Source: Brachypodius melanocephalos
Taxonomy: Eukaryota > Chordata > Aves > Passeriformes > Pycnonotidae
Direction of reading: 5' to 3'
NCBI GenBank assembly: GCA_013398615.1
Contig: VZSR01003807.1
Coordinates: 3,564,307 to 3,628,306 of the forward strand
DNA length: 64,000 bases
The position numbers were made by a program, and so were the translations under genes. Of this stretch, positions 10,700 to 23,574 are shown in pieces. How positions within the stretch are numbered: position 1 is the first letter of the stretch; every line of letters starts with the position of its first letter. The notes beneath the pieces are model-generated. The model had not been told where the DNA came from and searched no databases. It was given only the letters and a program-made list of their open reading frames with translations.

Positions 10700-13600
10700 A
10701 GGACTGACTGGGCAGACCTTCAGTCTGCAGTGGCACTGTAGCCATTCATATTGCATCCCTCTAAAATGTCTTTCTCCACAAATACCTACAGAAGAGCATT
10801 GGCTGGATTGGGATGTTTGCAGACCATTTCTTGCTTTGTTCCTCCGAGGGCTGAAGTGGTGGGTGACTGGTGGGCTGGGGCAGCTTCACACCCTGTTGGC
10901 CACCCCAGCACAGAGCCCAGGAGCTGCAGTGGTGACACTGGGTGTAGATCATGAAAAGGACTTCCATCTGATTTATGCTGCACAACTGCTTTTATTTTGC
11001 ATTTCAGTCAGCTTGGACACTGAGGAGAGATGAACAAGAGATTAAGAATCACAGGCTGTCATCACTCTTCTCCTCCCACTGCCATTGTCCTGGTGCAATG
11101 CTCCTAAAAAAAGCATCCAGACTACCTTTGGGAGCAGAAGCGTCTCTGCTGCTGCCACCAGACCTGTTTCTGTGCTACCTCCTACTATTTTGTACTTGCA
11201 CAAGAATCTGCACTGAACACAGGTGGTGGAAAGAAACGTTTGCTCTCAACCAGTGCAGCAGCAGATGTCAGTGTGTGGACTACATATTGCCTGACTCCTT
11301 TCCCCATGCATTCCTGTTTGGGTGCTGCACACTCCTCCTTTGCATCCAACATATCCTGCAAGGGGCTCCGAGTGGAAAAGCCCTGCACAAGACAAATTCC
11401 CAGGCAGCTGCAGAAATTTAGAGTCATCATCCTGAGAGACTTTTTAACATGCACAGCGATGCTGGGCAGCACAGTGGATATGAAGTGCCAGCCAGCTCTG
11501 CCAACCCTTGCAGCAGTACAAGTGAGGGGCACCAAACTGTGGCCAGGGGAGGGTGGGCTTCAGCCTGGAAGCCCATCTCCTGTGAACCTATGTCTTCTGG
11601 CTCCTTGACTCTGAGTGATCACTGAACAACACAGCCCCCTCTTTGTTTTGGCGGCCCAAATCCCTATAAACAGAGTGCTTGTTCTTTTTTCTTTAACATC
11701 CTTTGTGGTTTCATGAAAACGCCGGATGCTGCAGAAGCTGAAGCATGAAAGGTTCCTCTCTCTATCCTGTCCTCCCTGTCCAGCAACCACACTAAAAAGA
11801 AACCACCAGAGAAAGTGCTTGCAAATACCTGAACTGACAGCCCTGGTGATGGAAAGCTCTCCAGTTATTCACAGCCCAACTCGAGCCCGGGCAGCAGCTG
11901 TGCAAGCTTCTGAGCTGGCCCCTGCCAGCACCGATGGAGGCTGACCCAAAGGGCTCCACCTCACCACAAACTTCTCTCTCTCATTCCAGCCCTTGGCAGC
12001 TTGGTGGGGGTGCAGCAATGTGGGGGGTCACAGCTGCAGCCACCCCAGTCATGAGACTGGGGAGGAGGAAATCATCATCTTCTCAAAAACATTTCCAAGC
12101 CAATGCTGCAAGCAGCTCTGTGGGTGAGAGTTAAAGCTTTTCATCACTGAAACCTTGGGTTCCTGTTTACCAAACATTTGTTCAGTCTTTATGCATTTGA
12201 GTGAATGAGGAAATGAACCACAAAGCTGGGCACAAATGCCAAAACTCTGCTTAAGCACATAAATCACCCTTGTGCCACTTTCTGTGCCTTCTTCAGTCTC
12301 GAAAAATGAATCCTTCTCCTTGGATTTGTTGTTTGTCATGAGCTCCTGACACTTCCCGGTTCACCACTCAGCCACCGTGAGCGCAGCATCTGCTTTCCTG
12401 GAAGCTCCGTGGCTCCCTCCACAAAGGCAGAGGAGAGTTGCTAGAAAGCCATGCCCTCTCCTCCTGCCCAGTGCTCCCACTGCCAGTCCCACCCTATGCA
12501 TGGCACACACTCCCTGCAGCAGTAAAGGGAGAAGGGCCTAAATCCTTTCCAGTCTAAAGGCAGGGCTTACTGCCATCCTGTCCCAATCCCACACCCTCTA
12601 AATAAGCTCTCAGACCTCAAATTCTCTTTAACTGAAGAGGTGATCCTTTCACCATCCTAGACCTGTTTGTTACACCCAGCTCAATCTCCTCGCTCATCAG
12701 TTCCTCCAGCAGATTACTCTTTCCCTCACCAGGAGCAGCCTTTTCAGCCATCCCTTTTTAGTACCTTTGTGGCCAGAGCTGAGCAAACCCCATGAAATTC
12801 AGAAAAAGCTCGCAGAGACAGATGACCCCAGATAGGGAAGGGGGGACAGATTGTGCAGTTGGGTATAACAGAGAAGAGAGGCCACTCTGCTCGTGTTGCA
12901 GCCATCCCAGCTTCTGGATGCCATGGGGTGCTGCAAAGCCACAAGGGCACTGGCCCCACTGCAGGAGGGGGGAGTTATCTGGGGACAGCATCTCTGCTCC
13001 ACCTGATACAGCTTTCCCTGCATGTCCAGATGAGGGACAGTCATAAGACAAACAATCATGACTATTTTCTCAAGCTGATAGCACACAAACAGGGAGAAAG
13101 AACACAGCTGTTCAACTTCCAGCAGTTCTGAGCCCCAGGGGGTCAGACCCTCCCTCTCAGGGAGTGAGCAGATTTTGATCTGTCTCTGACCACTGTTTCC
13201 TCTTCCTCAAAGCCCTGCTGCCTCTTTTTTATATTTGCACAGCCTCCTTGCCTCCTGAGAACATTGCTGGTTCATCTCCCAGACAAGCTCAAGAAATGAA
13301 ATACATCCACCAGGTGAGGAGACAGGACTTTCCAGGACAGAGGGCCATGTCCAGGGTAGTGGCAAGTAGGGGAGAGGGATCTTCCAAAGGCTATGACACC
13401 CAGCACCCACTTCACCTTCCCACCTGCCTCCCTCGGGTGCAGAGACATTGAAACTCCTTCTGCCTGCAACACAGCTGAGGTTTGCATCCCTCTCTGCTGT
13501 GAGTGACTTACTCTCCTGTTGAAATTCAAGCTGGGTTATCTGACATGCTTTAAAAATTCAGGATGGTGCTTGATGCTCCTTGAATTCATCAGAGCACAGT

Positions 13601-14915
13601 TATGGTTTGGATAGACATTTTAATTCTTTATTTTCTCACACCACAGAGTACTTTGCAAGTTTCACCTTCGTCTTGCTTAGGAAATGAAGATGCCCAGGAC
13701 AACTCCACAGCCTGCTGTGTGCCTAGAAATCCCAAGAGGATAGTGCTATCTCTCCTTATCATATGATGTTGCTGTCCCTGGCCCAGGTAGGATTTCTTAT
13801 CAGGCTCAGCAGAGTAATGCCATGGTTGCTCACACAGGAGCTCCAGGCCCCTCTATCTGCAAGCACTTACCCACCTAGGCTGAAGTTTTTGGGGGCAGTG
13901 GTGTGGCTGAGGCCTCCCCAGTCACCTGGAAGAGTCACTGGAAGGTACCTGATCTGTGGGATCCTACGTACACCACTTCTATCATGACTACACAACTGAA
14001 ATCCAGAAGGTTTTAGTCCAAAGCATTAAGTGACCCTCTTGCCTCATGCATGAATAAATACAGTAAAGAGGATAAGATGGTTTGCTGATGAGCACAGCTT
14101 GCAAGGTCCATGTCCTTGAGATTTGCACACAAATATTCCCTTCCATAACTATTTCTTACTTATTTTCTTAATCAGTGTCAAGGCTAGGATTAGTTTATGC
14201 CCTGCCTCAGAGCAAGATTCTTGTACTGCAAGTATGTGCTGTGTCCTGCGGGTCACCAGAGAACAAGAGTGCTTTGCAGCCACAACTAGCAAATAACAAT
14301 GACACTTTTTAATAGGGAGCACATTCAAATGAAGTAACCACCTGCAGAGAAAAGCAGTACGTGCTACATCCTCCCTTTCCAGCGCTGGGAGAGAAAAACA
14401 GTTGTAACAATCCATGCACAGAAGTGGCAACCCACTCATTGCTCACTTAGTCTGGCTTTGTGGGAAGGATCCCCCACAAGGCAGCTGGCTTGGCTCCACT
14501 CTTGACTGCTTAAGCTGGAGTATGACAAGGGCCCAGCACAGCAGCCCAAACCATCTTCCCCACACATTATCACAGGCATATGCTAATATTAAAAAAAACC
14601 CCAGGGCTGTCCACATCCATTTCTAAAAGCTCCACTTCACTTTGAGCCTGCTACTGCCATAGGGGCAGTGCCCCCAGCTCTGGATGAATGGCACTTGGTG
14701 GGAGCAAGTGCCACACCAGGAGCTCTGTAGCTATAATTTCCCCAGCTCTGCCCACAGGTATAAATGTAAAGAACAAAAGCTGCACGGCTGACACAGATAG
14801 AATGCTTCTCAGTTCACACTGAATATTCATTCCCCAGCTTTTGCAGAAGGCCTTTAAAAACACAAGTGCTTGCCAGAACAGTCCCTGCCTCCTGTGTTAT
14901 TTCATTTTAGAAGAG
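10700..14915. other. Unique non-coding DNA, no gene seen
   Basis: Moderately GC-rich, CpG-poor sequence. Open frames reach 148 codons (10975-11421, +), but are opposed by similar frames on the other strand. No transposon, tRNA or exon is recognised. Confidence 0.65.
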
Positions 14916-14924
14916 CCTGCCCTG

Positions 14925-15012
14925 TAGAAGATTAAGTAACTTCATGAAGTATATAACTAACAGGTCACTTGGCTAAGTAGACCAAACCTGCTGTCCTATA
15001 GTCTCCTTCACA
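14925..15012 (+). mobile_element. Possible MIR-like SINE relic
   Basis: The 'gattaagtaacttcatgaag ... actaacaggtcacttggc ... caaacctgctgtcctat' order follows the MIR core/3' pattern 'gttaagtaacttgcccaaggtcacacaactagtaagtggc...gaacccaggtct'. MIR is an amniote-wide CORE-SINE, and bird copies are ancient and degraded. About one third of the element is visible at best. Chance similarity is not excluded. Confidence 0.4.
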
Positions 15013-15014
15013 TT

Positions 15015-15890
15015 TTCATTAAATCTAAAATCAGTTAATATTATGTAATATTAATGCAGTGGTTTCAGAGACTCTAAGCTGAATGAGAATTTTGAATTAA
15101 GAGTACAGAACAACCTGAAACTGTCTTTGCAAAAAAAGCCAAAACTGGAGCACCCAAGGGCTCTGTCTGGCCTCACAGAGGCATGGCATTTCCATGAAAT
15201 GGCTGTGAGCTGAATAAGTACTCTAGGTATTAATATTCAAAGCAGGGCATCACATATGGCTTATGAAACACCTCTTTATGTGGATTAAAGACCTGCTCTC
15301 AATGCAGTGAGCTTCCCACTCCAACTGGAGCCACTAGGCTCCAAATTCATTACCATAGCACACTCACTGGATAAAAAAAATTGGAAGGCTTCCCTTTCTA
15401 TTAGCCTCCCTCTCTAACTATTGAGATTCAGCCTCATACCTGACTTGACTAATGATGAGTCCCAAGAGAGTGAACTCAGACTTCAGAGCAGCACAATGTC
15501 TTTGAGTAACCTCTGGCTCAAGGTGAGAAGCTCCTGTGGGATTAGTCCAAGTTGCAACCAGGTGGAAATATTAATGGCCGTCACCATGGGAGCCATGGAG
15601 GGGTTTTTCTCAACCAGTGAGGACAACAGCTTCTTTCCAAGAACCATGTCAGCTGACCTAGCTTGAACTCTTTGCTCCTGTTTACCCACACAGGCTGCTG
15701 CATGGTCCCCAGGCACCTTCTACTAACCAGGACAACATGCTAGCATCCCACTGGCATTGTTAGAACTCAGATGGGATTGTAGACATTATGGACCTAATTA
15801 CACTTGGAGAAAGACCTTAATGCAGGAGAATGAAACCCTCTGTGGATGCTTTCTATGTACTTGAATGGAAGTCAGTTTCTGATTGAATAG
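15015..15890. other. Unique non-coding DNA
   Basis: No exon or transposon recognised. An AT-rich stretch lies near 15015-15120 (attaatgtaatattaatg-like). The 81- and 77-codon frames around 15421-15716 lie on opposite strands and are not recognised. Confidence 0.6.
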
Positions 15891-15893
15891 ATG

Positions 15894-15917
15894 TAGATAG
15901 ATAGATAGATAGATAGA
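15894..15917 (+). repeat. (TAGA)6 microsatellite
   Basis: Six perfect TAGA units are followed by a short TA run (catatatatg) and one more gtagata. It is a likely polymorphic tetranucleotide repeat. Confidence 0.97.
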
Positions 15918-15919
15918 GC

Positions 15920-17110
15920 ATATATATGTAGATAAGTTTGATTTGGTAACAGTTTTCCTGCTGTGAAGCATCACCTCACACTGCAGTGCAAGTCTTTCTG
16001 CCCATGTTCTGCTACTGCAAAGTAAACACCTCCCAGACAAGGTGAGCAGATTTGTCACTGTGGTATCACTTGATATGCAATAAGTGACACAGAGCACCCG
16101 TTGGGTTTATTTTTCCAGCATGTGGATCCTCCAGTTGCTAGCTGTGCTCAGTACTTCAGAAGAAAAGCAGAGGTTTGGGTCTGTTCCAGTGTATCTGCCC
16201 CTATTTTCAGAAAGCATTTCCCTAAGTAGGCCAAAAATGTCTCTTAAATCTTGAGCTTTAAAGGATACATTTGTAAGTCAACAAACACACGAACAGGGTG
16301 ACCAGCTGTTCTACTTTTGGAGGCACTGTCCTAGTTCTCAGAAGCCAATCTGCACTGCACCTCCCATAGAAGAGAGAGGCCAAGTGTCCTACTTTCTTGG
16401 TGGCCTATTTGTCCTGCCATGAGAAAGAAAGGTGTGTGACTCCACACATGAGAACAGAAGAAATCCTCCCCTCAGTATGCCCACACAGAAAGCCAACAGA
16501 GATGCAAAACGTCCAGACCACTTCCAAGTTATGTCTCAGAGTCCCACTGTTTCAGCTCAGACTCTTGTCTTGCAGCAATGTCAAGGTGCAGTGGATGCTA
16601 TTAAAAACTGGTTTCCCTGTCCTCTAATGTCACTTCCACTCTGAAATCTCACCTTGTTAACACATGCAGTTCACTGCTCCGTCTCAGCCAGTGAGAGCAT
16701 ATTATCACTTAGCTCTGATTCAGCAAGACACCTACATTTACACATTGCCTATGCCTGTTCAGTAGGGCAGCAAGGGACACACTTGAAGCTCCTTTTAACT
16801 CTATTAGGCATGCATTTACACTTAAGCATGGATGCAAGTGCTTGGCTAGACTAATGCCATGATGAAAAAAACATCAAGAGGGCTAAGCTTTGAACTGGAA
16901 ATATTTTTTTCATAAACTCTAGGAAAAAAATCTTTTTTTTTTTTCTGGAAATGCTTGACAAGAACAAAAGTAATATTCTGAATAAGTATCCTGCTCCTCA
17001 GCAGTGCTAGTAGTGGGCTGCTGTGAAAATCCAGCTTCAGCAAGGTAGTGGATGAATACAGCAATTTACTGCATAGTCTCCACTGAGCTTTAGCCAAACA
17101 GTGCACACTG
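15920..17110. other. Unique non-coding DNA with a T-run
   Basis: A homopolymer of 12 T lies at 16933-16944. Around 16295-16400 the sequence gggtgaccagctgttctac with two nearby 'gtcct' phrases faintly recalls an old amniote repeat, but not well enough to name. No gene is seen. Confidence 0.55.
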
Positions 17111-17112
17111 TA

Positions 17113-17182
17113 TCCCTAAATTAGAGAGAAAAGAGGTAAAATTAGAGAGCAAGGGTAAAATTAGAGAGCATCCCTAAATTAG
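17113..17182 (+). repeat. Short tandem repeat, 19-20 bp period
   Basis: Successive units start at 17117, 17137, 17156 and 17175 (partial). Each begins taaattagagag or taaaattagagag. The flanking phrase tccctaaattag occurs at both 17113 and 17171, suggesting unequal exchange or slippage across it. Confidence 0.9.
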
Positions 17183-17184
17183 AA

Positions 17185-20100
17185 CCACCACCCACTTTTT
17201 CTCCTGCAGCATTTACTGTCAGTCTCAATCATCTTCCAGTCCTCAGTACAGCAACCTGGGTAAGAGGCATGGAGGAGCTTCATGTTTGCTTAAAAAACTT
17301 TAACACCAGACCTGCTCTGCCAGCCATGTAGACAGCAGGAGGTGGAGAGGGGATGAGACCATCCATGTTCTTCATCCTTCAAACATCTACAGTCATCAAC
17401 AAAAGGTGTACTCATAAGTAAGGAACTCAGGTTTCTCAGGCTGCATCTAGCCTCCCAGAACTAGTTATCTCTGCTAGCAGGGTTTCACATGCACACAAAT
17501 CCCTCTTTCTCTGGGTATCCATCTCATACAGGCCTCTTTAAAGTCTTCCCAAGTTCAAATCCTTGAATTTGAGAATCTTTGAGAAGAGGCAACTATGGCA
17601 GTGTTGCCTGATCTTTTGTGGGTTACATCTCAGTAGAGAGAGAAAGCTAACCTGGCAGATCAGATCTGCTGTTTCACACCCTCGGTTTCACACCTCTCCA
17701 TTCACAAGCTGCTTTGCATTTCTCTTTACTCTGCAGTTTCAAACTTTGTAAACTTTCATCAGAAATTTGATGATAGGGTGGCTGGGATTCGGGGGCAGAA
17801 ACAAGAACCTCCCCTCTCTCTTCAAAGCATATATCCATCAATATCAGAGACTGGTTTTTATAAAAAAGGGTAACACACTTTCAGAGAAGATATAGCGACT
17901 TCTGTGTTTTGACATTTTGGTTTTAGTGAAGGCATAATCAAACTTCTCAAAAATAAGGGGTTTGAAAACACTATCTTACTGCTTACAATCTGGGGGAGAA
18001 AAATCCAACAACATTTCTGCATTTGCTTCTGAAAGTAGATGCCACTTGTCCTTCACTTTCTGTACAGACAGTAACAGTGGGCTTATCCATCTCATTACTG
18101 TAGCCCTGAATAGCTGAGAATGGAAAAATCAACATCTGAAACTGGGTGAGCTTCTGACGCTCCCTCCATTCGACAGCTTTAACAAGACTCCCACCCCTCA
18201 TGAGTCACTAACTCTCCCTACAAACCCCGTCTGGGATGGGAAGCGTGAGCGTGCATTTTGCACAGAGCCCTCTGGCAGAGTTGTTTTCACCTGGGGTTGT
18301 GTGACGCTGCCTCTGACTCTGCCACATCCCATCTGCAGCACATCTGCAGGTTCCCCAAGGCATCTGCTGGAGCTCCTGCTAACATGCCTTTGCATTTCCT
18401 GGTAACTTGGGATTTCCTCAGATGCGAAGGACACTTGGAAAGGAGCATCATGTAGCACCGCTGGAGGAGCAGGAAGGCTGTGACAAAGGTCAGGTAGTCC
18501 AATTCTTGTCAGGGTCCACTGGCTCTGTGGGAACAGTGCAGTCAATGTGCTTTTATGATTAAGCAGCGGTTATTCACCAAAAGAAACATTCAGTGTCTAA
18601 GGGTGGAAGACTTTCAGAGCCCCGGATCATATGGTAAGAAAAAAGTGCCCCCAGAAATTCAGACTTTGCAGCAAAATGCTGTCTTTTGTGAAAAAGGCAC
18701 TTGATATCATCAGGGAAAGAAGGTCACACCCCCCACCACACACCTTCTTTGATTATAGCTGATGCAGGAACGCTATGTGCTTCCAAAGGTGAGGTGCAGC
18801 CGAGTGTAGGTGACAGGCAGGAGGGGAGGGATGTGGTGGAGCCCAGCCAGGAGTGGCAGCAGGGCCCTGGGGGCAGCCGGGACACAGGGCCCTCACCCAG
18901 CCCAGCCTCGGCAGGCGGCTGGCACCGGGAGCAGCAGAGACTGCCTCTGCTTGCCCTCACGCTGTCAGGATGAGCCCGGCAGAGCACGGCTATTATTTGC
19001 TTTAAAGAAGGCATTTTTGGCACCCAGTGTGCAATATGTTGCTGTTGCCCTCGTGACAGCTCCATAATCTCTTCTTTCCCTTCCAGTGTTATTGTCCCAG
19101 TTTCCAAGGAGCAGACAGAAATGATTTACTCTTCTGGAGTGGGATAATTTCTCATCAGGAAAGAAATGAGCAGAGACAGGCTCGGGAAATTCTTCACTTG
19201 TCTATTTTTATTTACAGCAGAGTTCCTGTTATTACCTTGAACAAAAATAGCACAACAGCAAGGCTGCAGCCCTGTTTCCTTTGCCTTTCTGCAAGAGCCC
19301 ATCAACACCAGCCCTTGACCACAGTCCCCAGCCACAACCTCCTCCCACTGCCTCTCCTCTTGGTCACCACCAGCCCCAAAGATGGGCACCAGCAGTAGCC
19401 CCACAGCTCCCATGCTTGCCTGGTGGCTCCTCACTCTGAGCAGGCTTGGCCAAAACAGCACTTACAGCTCTCAGCACGTCCTGTCTGCAGCTCAGGGTCC
19501 CATGACAGCCTGGTAGCCAGGTTACACAATGCCCACAGTGATGCAAAAGGACAGAAAGTGACAGCACCTCAGTTCTCAACAGATACCATCTTTTGTATCA
19601 GGCAAAGTGACAGGCTGTTTTTAGATCCTTCTTTGAAAAACAGTTGGAAGTTTTCACCGCAAACTTGAGTTTTGGACATAATTTTCAAATCCATCATGTT
19701 TTATCTTCAGGGAAAAAAAAAGGCAAGATCTGCCTTTTACAAAGCCAAGGAGCTGCCAGCTGCTTCTCACTTCTCCCCCAGCAAGGATGTACACATAGGA
19801 CAAAATTTTCAAAGCAACTCCAGGGATTAAGCCCATCTCCACATCTCCTCTTGACCATCAATGGGACAAATGAACCCAACTCCCTTAAGCTCTTCTGGAA
19901 ATCTCATGCTTTGATGTAATTTCAAAGGCTTCAAAGCTAAGGTTTGTCTCTTTGAGGCAGGGAGAGAAGGAGGAGTGTGGAAGCATTAAAGCAATTCGTC
20001 TTAAGGCCCTTTGCCTGGTTCTGCCAGGGTGCAGAGCATCACCAGGGATATCACATGGGATAGCTCAAGGCAGAAGCTTTCCCTGGCTGATCCTGCAGCT

Positions 20101-21355
20101 GGGATGCCCATGACTTTCCTCTCCTAGGTGCTGGAACCAGCACCTTCGCCTGTGGTTTGAAGGGTCTGCAGTAAGGAAGTGACATCTCATACCCACAGAG
20201 ACTAAAGCACTCAACAGCCTGAATGCCCACATCACTCGTGCTCATCCTGCCTTATGGCCAGACCATGGAGTTACAAGCAGCTTGTGTGCCTGGCTCATGG
20301 TAGGAGGGAGGACCTCCCTCTCCTGGCTTTGCTTCAAGCCCTTTCTTCCCTGCCTATCTCCCCACCTTTCCCACATCTGTTTTCCTTGACACCAACTGGA
20401 AGATCCTCTTTGAAACATTTTGGCCTCTGAGATAGGAAGTTGCTGCTACAAACTTCATGAAAATGTGCAGCTGGACAGGGTCTCTACAAATCCTTTTTCA
20501 AAGGGAAAGAATTATTACACATTACTGAGCATCAGAGAATTCAGTCTTCAGCTCATGGCCTGCTCTTATATGGAGTTGCTGGGTTTGAATGCAACTCTAT
20601 GCAATACAAACTGTAAAGTCTTTTCCTGTGAGTATGGTATTCACAGCACTGCTGGTCTGAGTAGATTCTTTAGGCGCTCATTTTCTTCAGTACTATGACA
20701 GCTCAGTCAGTCAGTCCTCAGCACTGTAAGAACTGTATAAATCCACAGGGAAAAAACCTCAACAGTCTTAAATGGTTCTGCTACTCATTGAAACAGAGTA
20801 GGAAGCCAAAATGAAAACTTGTGTATTGTGATTTGCACAGGGAGGGGAGAGACAGAGGTTTGGGGGGGGTTCCCTTGTCAATTTGTGATAGGCTGAACCA
20901 GAACATCACCGCACTCTCTCTCTTTTACTCTCATTAGAAATACTCCCCAGCAGTTATTTGCTTTAGTTTGGACAGCAGATCAGTTCCCCTGTCATCCATA
21001 GTGTTTAGTCCATGCCAAGCTGGGAGGCTGGGCCCAGGAAGGAGAGCCCTGCTCAGGACAAGTGGTGGCTGCAGCTGCCTGGAGTTCATCCTCCAGCCTC
21101 CCATCCCACCTTTGCAGTGATGCCATTTTCACAAAGTGCGAAGCAGGCGCCTGTTTCTGTTTCCATTGCAGTATTGCCACCAGCCACGATAAGGATGATT
21201 TATTTTGGTTACAATACCCAGGCACTCCAGCCAAACAGGCAGGGCCCCTGCGTGCCAGATACAGGGCAAAACAAGAAACGCTGAAGGTCACCTCCTCCCC
21301 GCTGAACTTGCCGTCTGGGAGAGAGCCTGTACGAATACCTTAGCAATGTAAATAT
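17185..21355. other. Unique non-coding DNA, no gene seen
   Basis: The segment 18780-18980 is GC-rich (several gcc/ggg runs) and yields overlapping 85-127 codon frames on both strands, none recognised. A run of eight G lies at 20862-20869. No transposon is identified. A short exon hidden here could not be excluded by eye. Confidence 0.6.
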
Positions 21356-21360
21356 CATCC

Positions 21361-21960
21361 TACGGCTCGCTAATGACCTCCATGAATCAAGAGGAGGCCC
21401 TTGTTTACCTTATGAAAACTTCCCGAAATAGCACCGCAGACAGAAACACTGCTGGTGCCTCCGGGGTCCATAAGCCCTTTGCCGTCCCCGTTGGTCCCAC
21501 CTCTGGAGAGGGACAGCAAGGAGAAGCCCCCGGAGGCAGCTTTGCCCTTCCGCTGCCACTGCAAGGGTGCTGGACGGAGCTGCCACTGCTCCATCCTTCC
21601 TCCATCAGCAACGCAGCCTTCACACTTCCCCAGGGTCAGGAAAGAGAAGCAAAAAGCCTGTGTAAGGAAACGGAGACTGCTTGCTCCACTGTGCTTTGCC
21701 GGCCTCCACACAGCAAATCCACCGGAGGTGTCACAGCTCGCACTGCCCCGCGGCAGAGATGCCGTGCATCCCCCCCGGGCAGGGATGTGTGCTTCCCTTA
21801 TCTCCTGCGGGCTGCTGCCCTGCAGCTGGGGCTTACAAAACGTCTGCTGAGCCTGGAAATCACACGAAGCCATTGGAAGGGCTCACATTACCTCATAGGG
21901 CTCGTCCCCTCCGGAGCGAGCGGAGCAGCAGGGGAAGGGGAGCGAGGGGCTAGGGGAGAT
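21361..21960 (+). promoter_or_regulatory. CpG-enriched patch, candidate promoter or enhancer
   Basis: I counted 27 CpG dinucleotides in these 600 bases, clearly more than in the flanking kilobases, where they are rare. The local GC is also higher. By eye the ratio of observed to expected CpG is near one half, which is borderline for a CpG island. The patch ends in a G-quadruplex motif and lies inside an 876-bp open frame (21373-22248, +) that I do not believe is coding. A promoter for a non-coding transcript, or an unmethylated enhancer, would fit. No TATA box or start site is evident. Confidence 0.4.
21931..21956 (+). other. G-quadruplex motif (four GGGG runs)
   Basis: GGGG runs lie at 21931-21934, 21937-21940, 21946-21949 and 21953-21956, with loops of 2, 5 and 3 bases. 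Four four-base runs is among the strongest sequence patterns for this structure. Formation itself is inferred. Confidence 0.8.
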
Positions 21961-22240
21961 GAAAGGCTGTATTTTTTCTGCCTCCCTGCCTGCAGTTTTA
22001 TTAAGTGCAACATCTTTCATAAGATACTAGAGCTGCTTGACATTTCTCAACCAACGGTTAAAAAAAAAAAAATCAGCCAAAAGTTGCTTTCAGAAAATCT
22101 TCTGGCTCGAATAAAAAGGTGCCAACTTTATACATTTTTGCTTTGTTTTGTTTTCACAGAAAAAGTGACTGGTTTTCTTTTTCAGTCTTTCTTATTCCTC
22201 TTCATTCCTTCAGCTCAAACCACCCCCCCCCCCAAAGTAG
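21960..22240 (+). promoter_or_regulatory. AT-rich block beside CpG patch; A13 and C11 runs
   Basis: The segment changes abruptly from GC-rich to AT-rich. It holds 13 A at 22060-22072 and 11 C at 22223-22233. Between them lie motifs such as ttttattaagtgc (homeobox/NKX-like) and cgaataaaaagg. A regulatory role is inferred only from texture. Confidence 0.25.
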
Positions 22241-22244
22241 GAGA

Positions 22245-22895
22245 TTAAATCTGTCACAGGGCAGTAAGTTTTGGCTTAATGTTGACAATCATTCAGCAAT
22301 ACTTGACTCAGCAGGATTTTTTGTGAAGATCCTGAGCTACGTTCAAACTCTTCAAGCTACACTGAAAAATGACAGGTCTCAATTCCTAGAGAACTCTCTA
22401 ATCAAACCAGGGATCTGGACCCAAAGGTTGCCAAAGCCTGGGTAAGGTTAATTTGGTTCTTTCTCTAGCACCAGCTGTACCGATGCTGACATGGCCAGGG
22501 CTCAGCCAGGCAGGAGGGGAACACCCCCCAAACCACAGCGGGAGGGGGCAGCTCCTGGCTGGTATGACACCACCTCCCTTGGGAGGAGGTGGTGGCAGAA
22601 GAAAGGAGTTTCTGGCAGCAGAGGCAGTGAGGGGATGCCAAGGAAGGAGCCCAGTGTGCCCAGTGCAGGCCAGTTCCCTGTGGGTCAATCCAGCTGCTGG
22701 TCCCTGGCTCCTGGCTCACGGTGGGACCGGCAGCTCCAGCAGGAGTCTGGGGGATGTGCAGGCAATGCACAGCCCGGCGAGAGCATGAAAGGCATGGCTG
22801 CAAATCTCAGCATGGTAGCACTGAGTCAGCACCACTCCCTCCCCAAAACCCTTGCTTAGGCAGCTGTTCCCAGGGCTGCAAAAACAAAAGGCATG
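22245..22895. other. Unique non-coding DNA, GC-rich in part
   Basis: The segment 22450-22800 is GC-rich and stop-poor in several frames on both strands (96-122 codons each), which mutually argues against coding. No element is recognised. Confidence 0.6.
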
Positions 22896-22899
22896 AAAT

Positions 22900-23160
22900 G
22901 AGATGAGAAGGAGGCCCAGGAAAAAATAAGTTACAGCTATAGAGTGCGACTTATCATAAACATCTAATTTAAAGAGCTTAACACCAGTCTTCTTGTGGGC
23001 ATCGTAATGGCATGCTGGCTGCATCCATTATGTATGGAAACAGAAATTTGCTGATTCAGCTGTGAGGGCTTTTGAAGTGATGGCAGCTGAATTTGCACTG
23101 AGCCTTCGTCTGTCAATTCATTCTTTTAACTGAACAGGCATGTTTTTAACAAGCCGATGC
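22900..23160. promoter_or_regulatory. Candidate conserved enhancer block
   Basis: Repeat-free sequence with dense recognisable motifs: ttatcataaa at 22951-22960 (GATA core on the minus strand plus a Hox/Cdx-like ataaa), CAGCTG E-boxes at 23057-23062 and 23084-23089, and a tgtcaattcatt phrase near 23111. The mixed texture resembles vertebrate conserved non-coding elements. Conservation could not be measured here, so this is a suggestion, not a demonstration. Confidence 0.3.
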
Positions 23161-23244
23161 TTCTTCTGCCTGACAAATGGTTTCTAAGACATCCCTTCTC
23201 TTTCAGCTGTTCGTCACTCACTCATGTTTCTTCAGGTACAGACC

Positions 23245-23260
23245 TTTTTTTTTTTTTTTT
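23245..23260 (+). repeat. T16 homopolymer
   Basis: A pure run of 16 T sits in pyrimidine-rich sequence. It is preceded by a polypyrimidine stretch, but no clear downstream exon follows. Confidence 0.95.
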
Positions 23261-23574
23261 CTTTCACAGCAGAGCACTTCCTCTTCCTCTCCAGCCCATC
23301 TGGCTGTGCAGCATCACACTGCAGAAACTCTTATGCAGCACCAGAAGAAAGGAAAACAGCTGGGGAAAGGTTACCATGTCACATGCCCTCCTCCACAGAT
23401 GCTAAAAGCTGATATGTTCAGCTCTCAGTATCAGGGGTAATGAGAGCAAAGAAAGAAAAGCAAAACTAATAATACAAAATATATGTAAATAAGGCCCCAA
23501 GAATGTAACACTTTAATATCTATACCTTTGAAAAAAAAGTTTAAGATGCAGCATGAGGTTATAAATAAAGAGAA

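Noticed and set aside
16295..16400. Possible old amniote repeat (gggtgaccagctgttctac with nearby gtcct phrases)
   Set aside because: Resemblance is too faint to assign an orientation, family or boundary.
21373..22248. 291-codon open frame as a protein-coding gene
   Set aside because: No recognisable domain; it runs through A13 and C11 homopolymers; other frames on both strands are also open through the GC-rich part.
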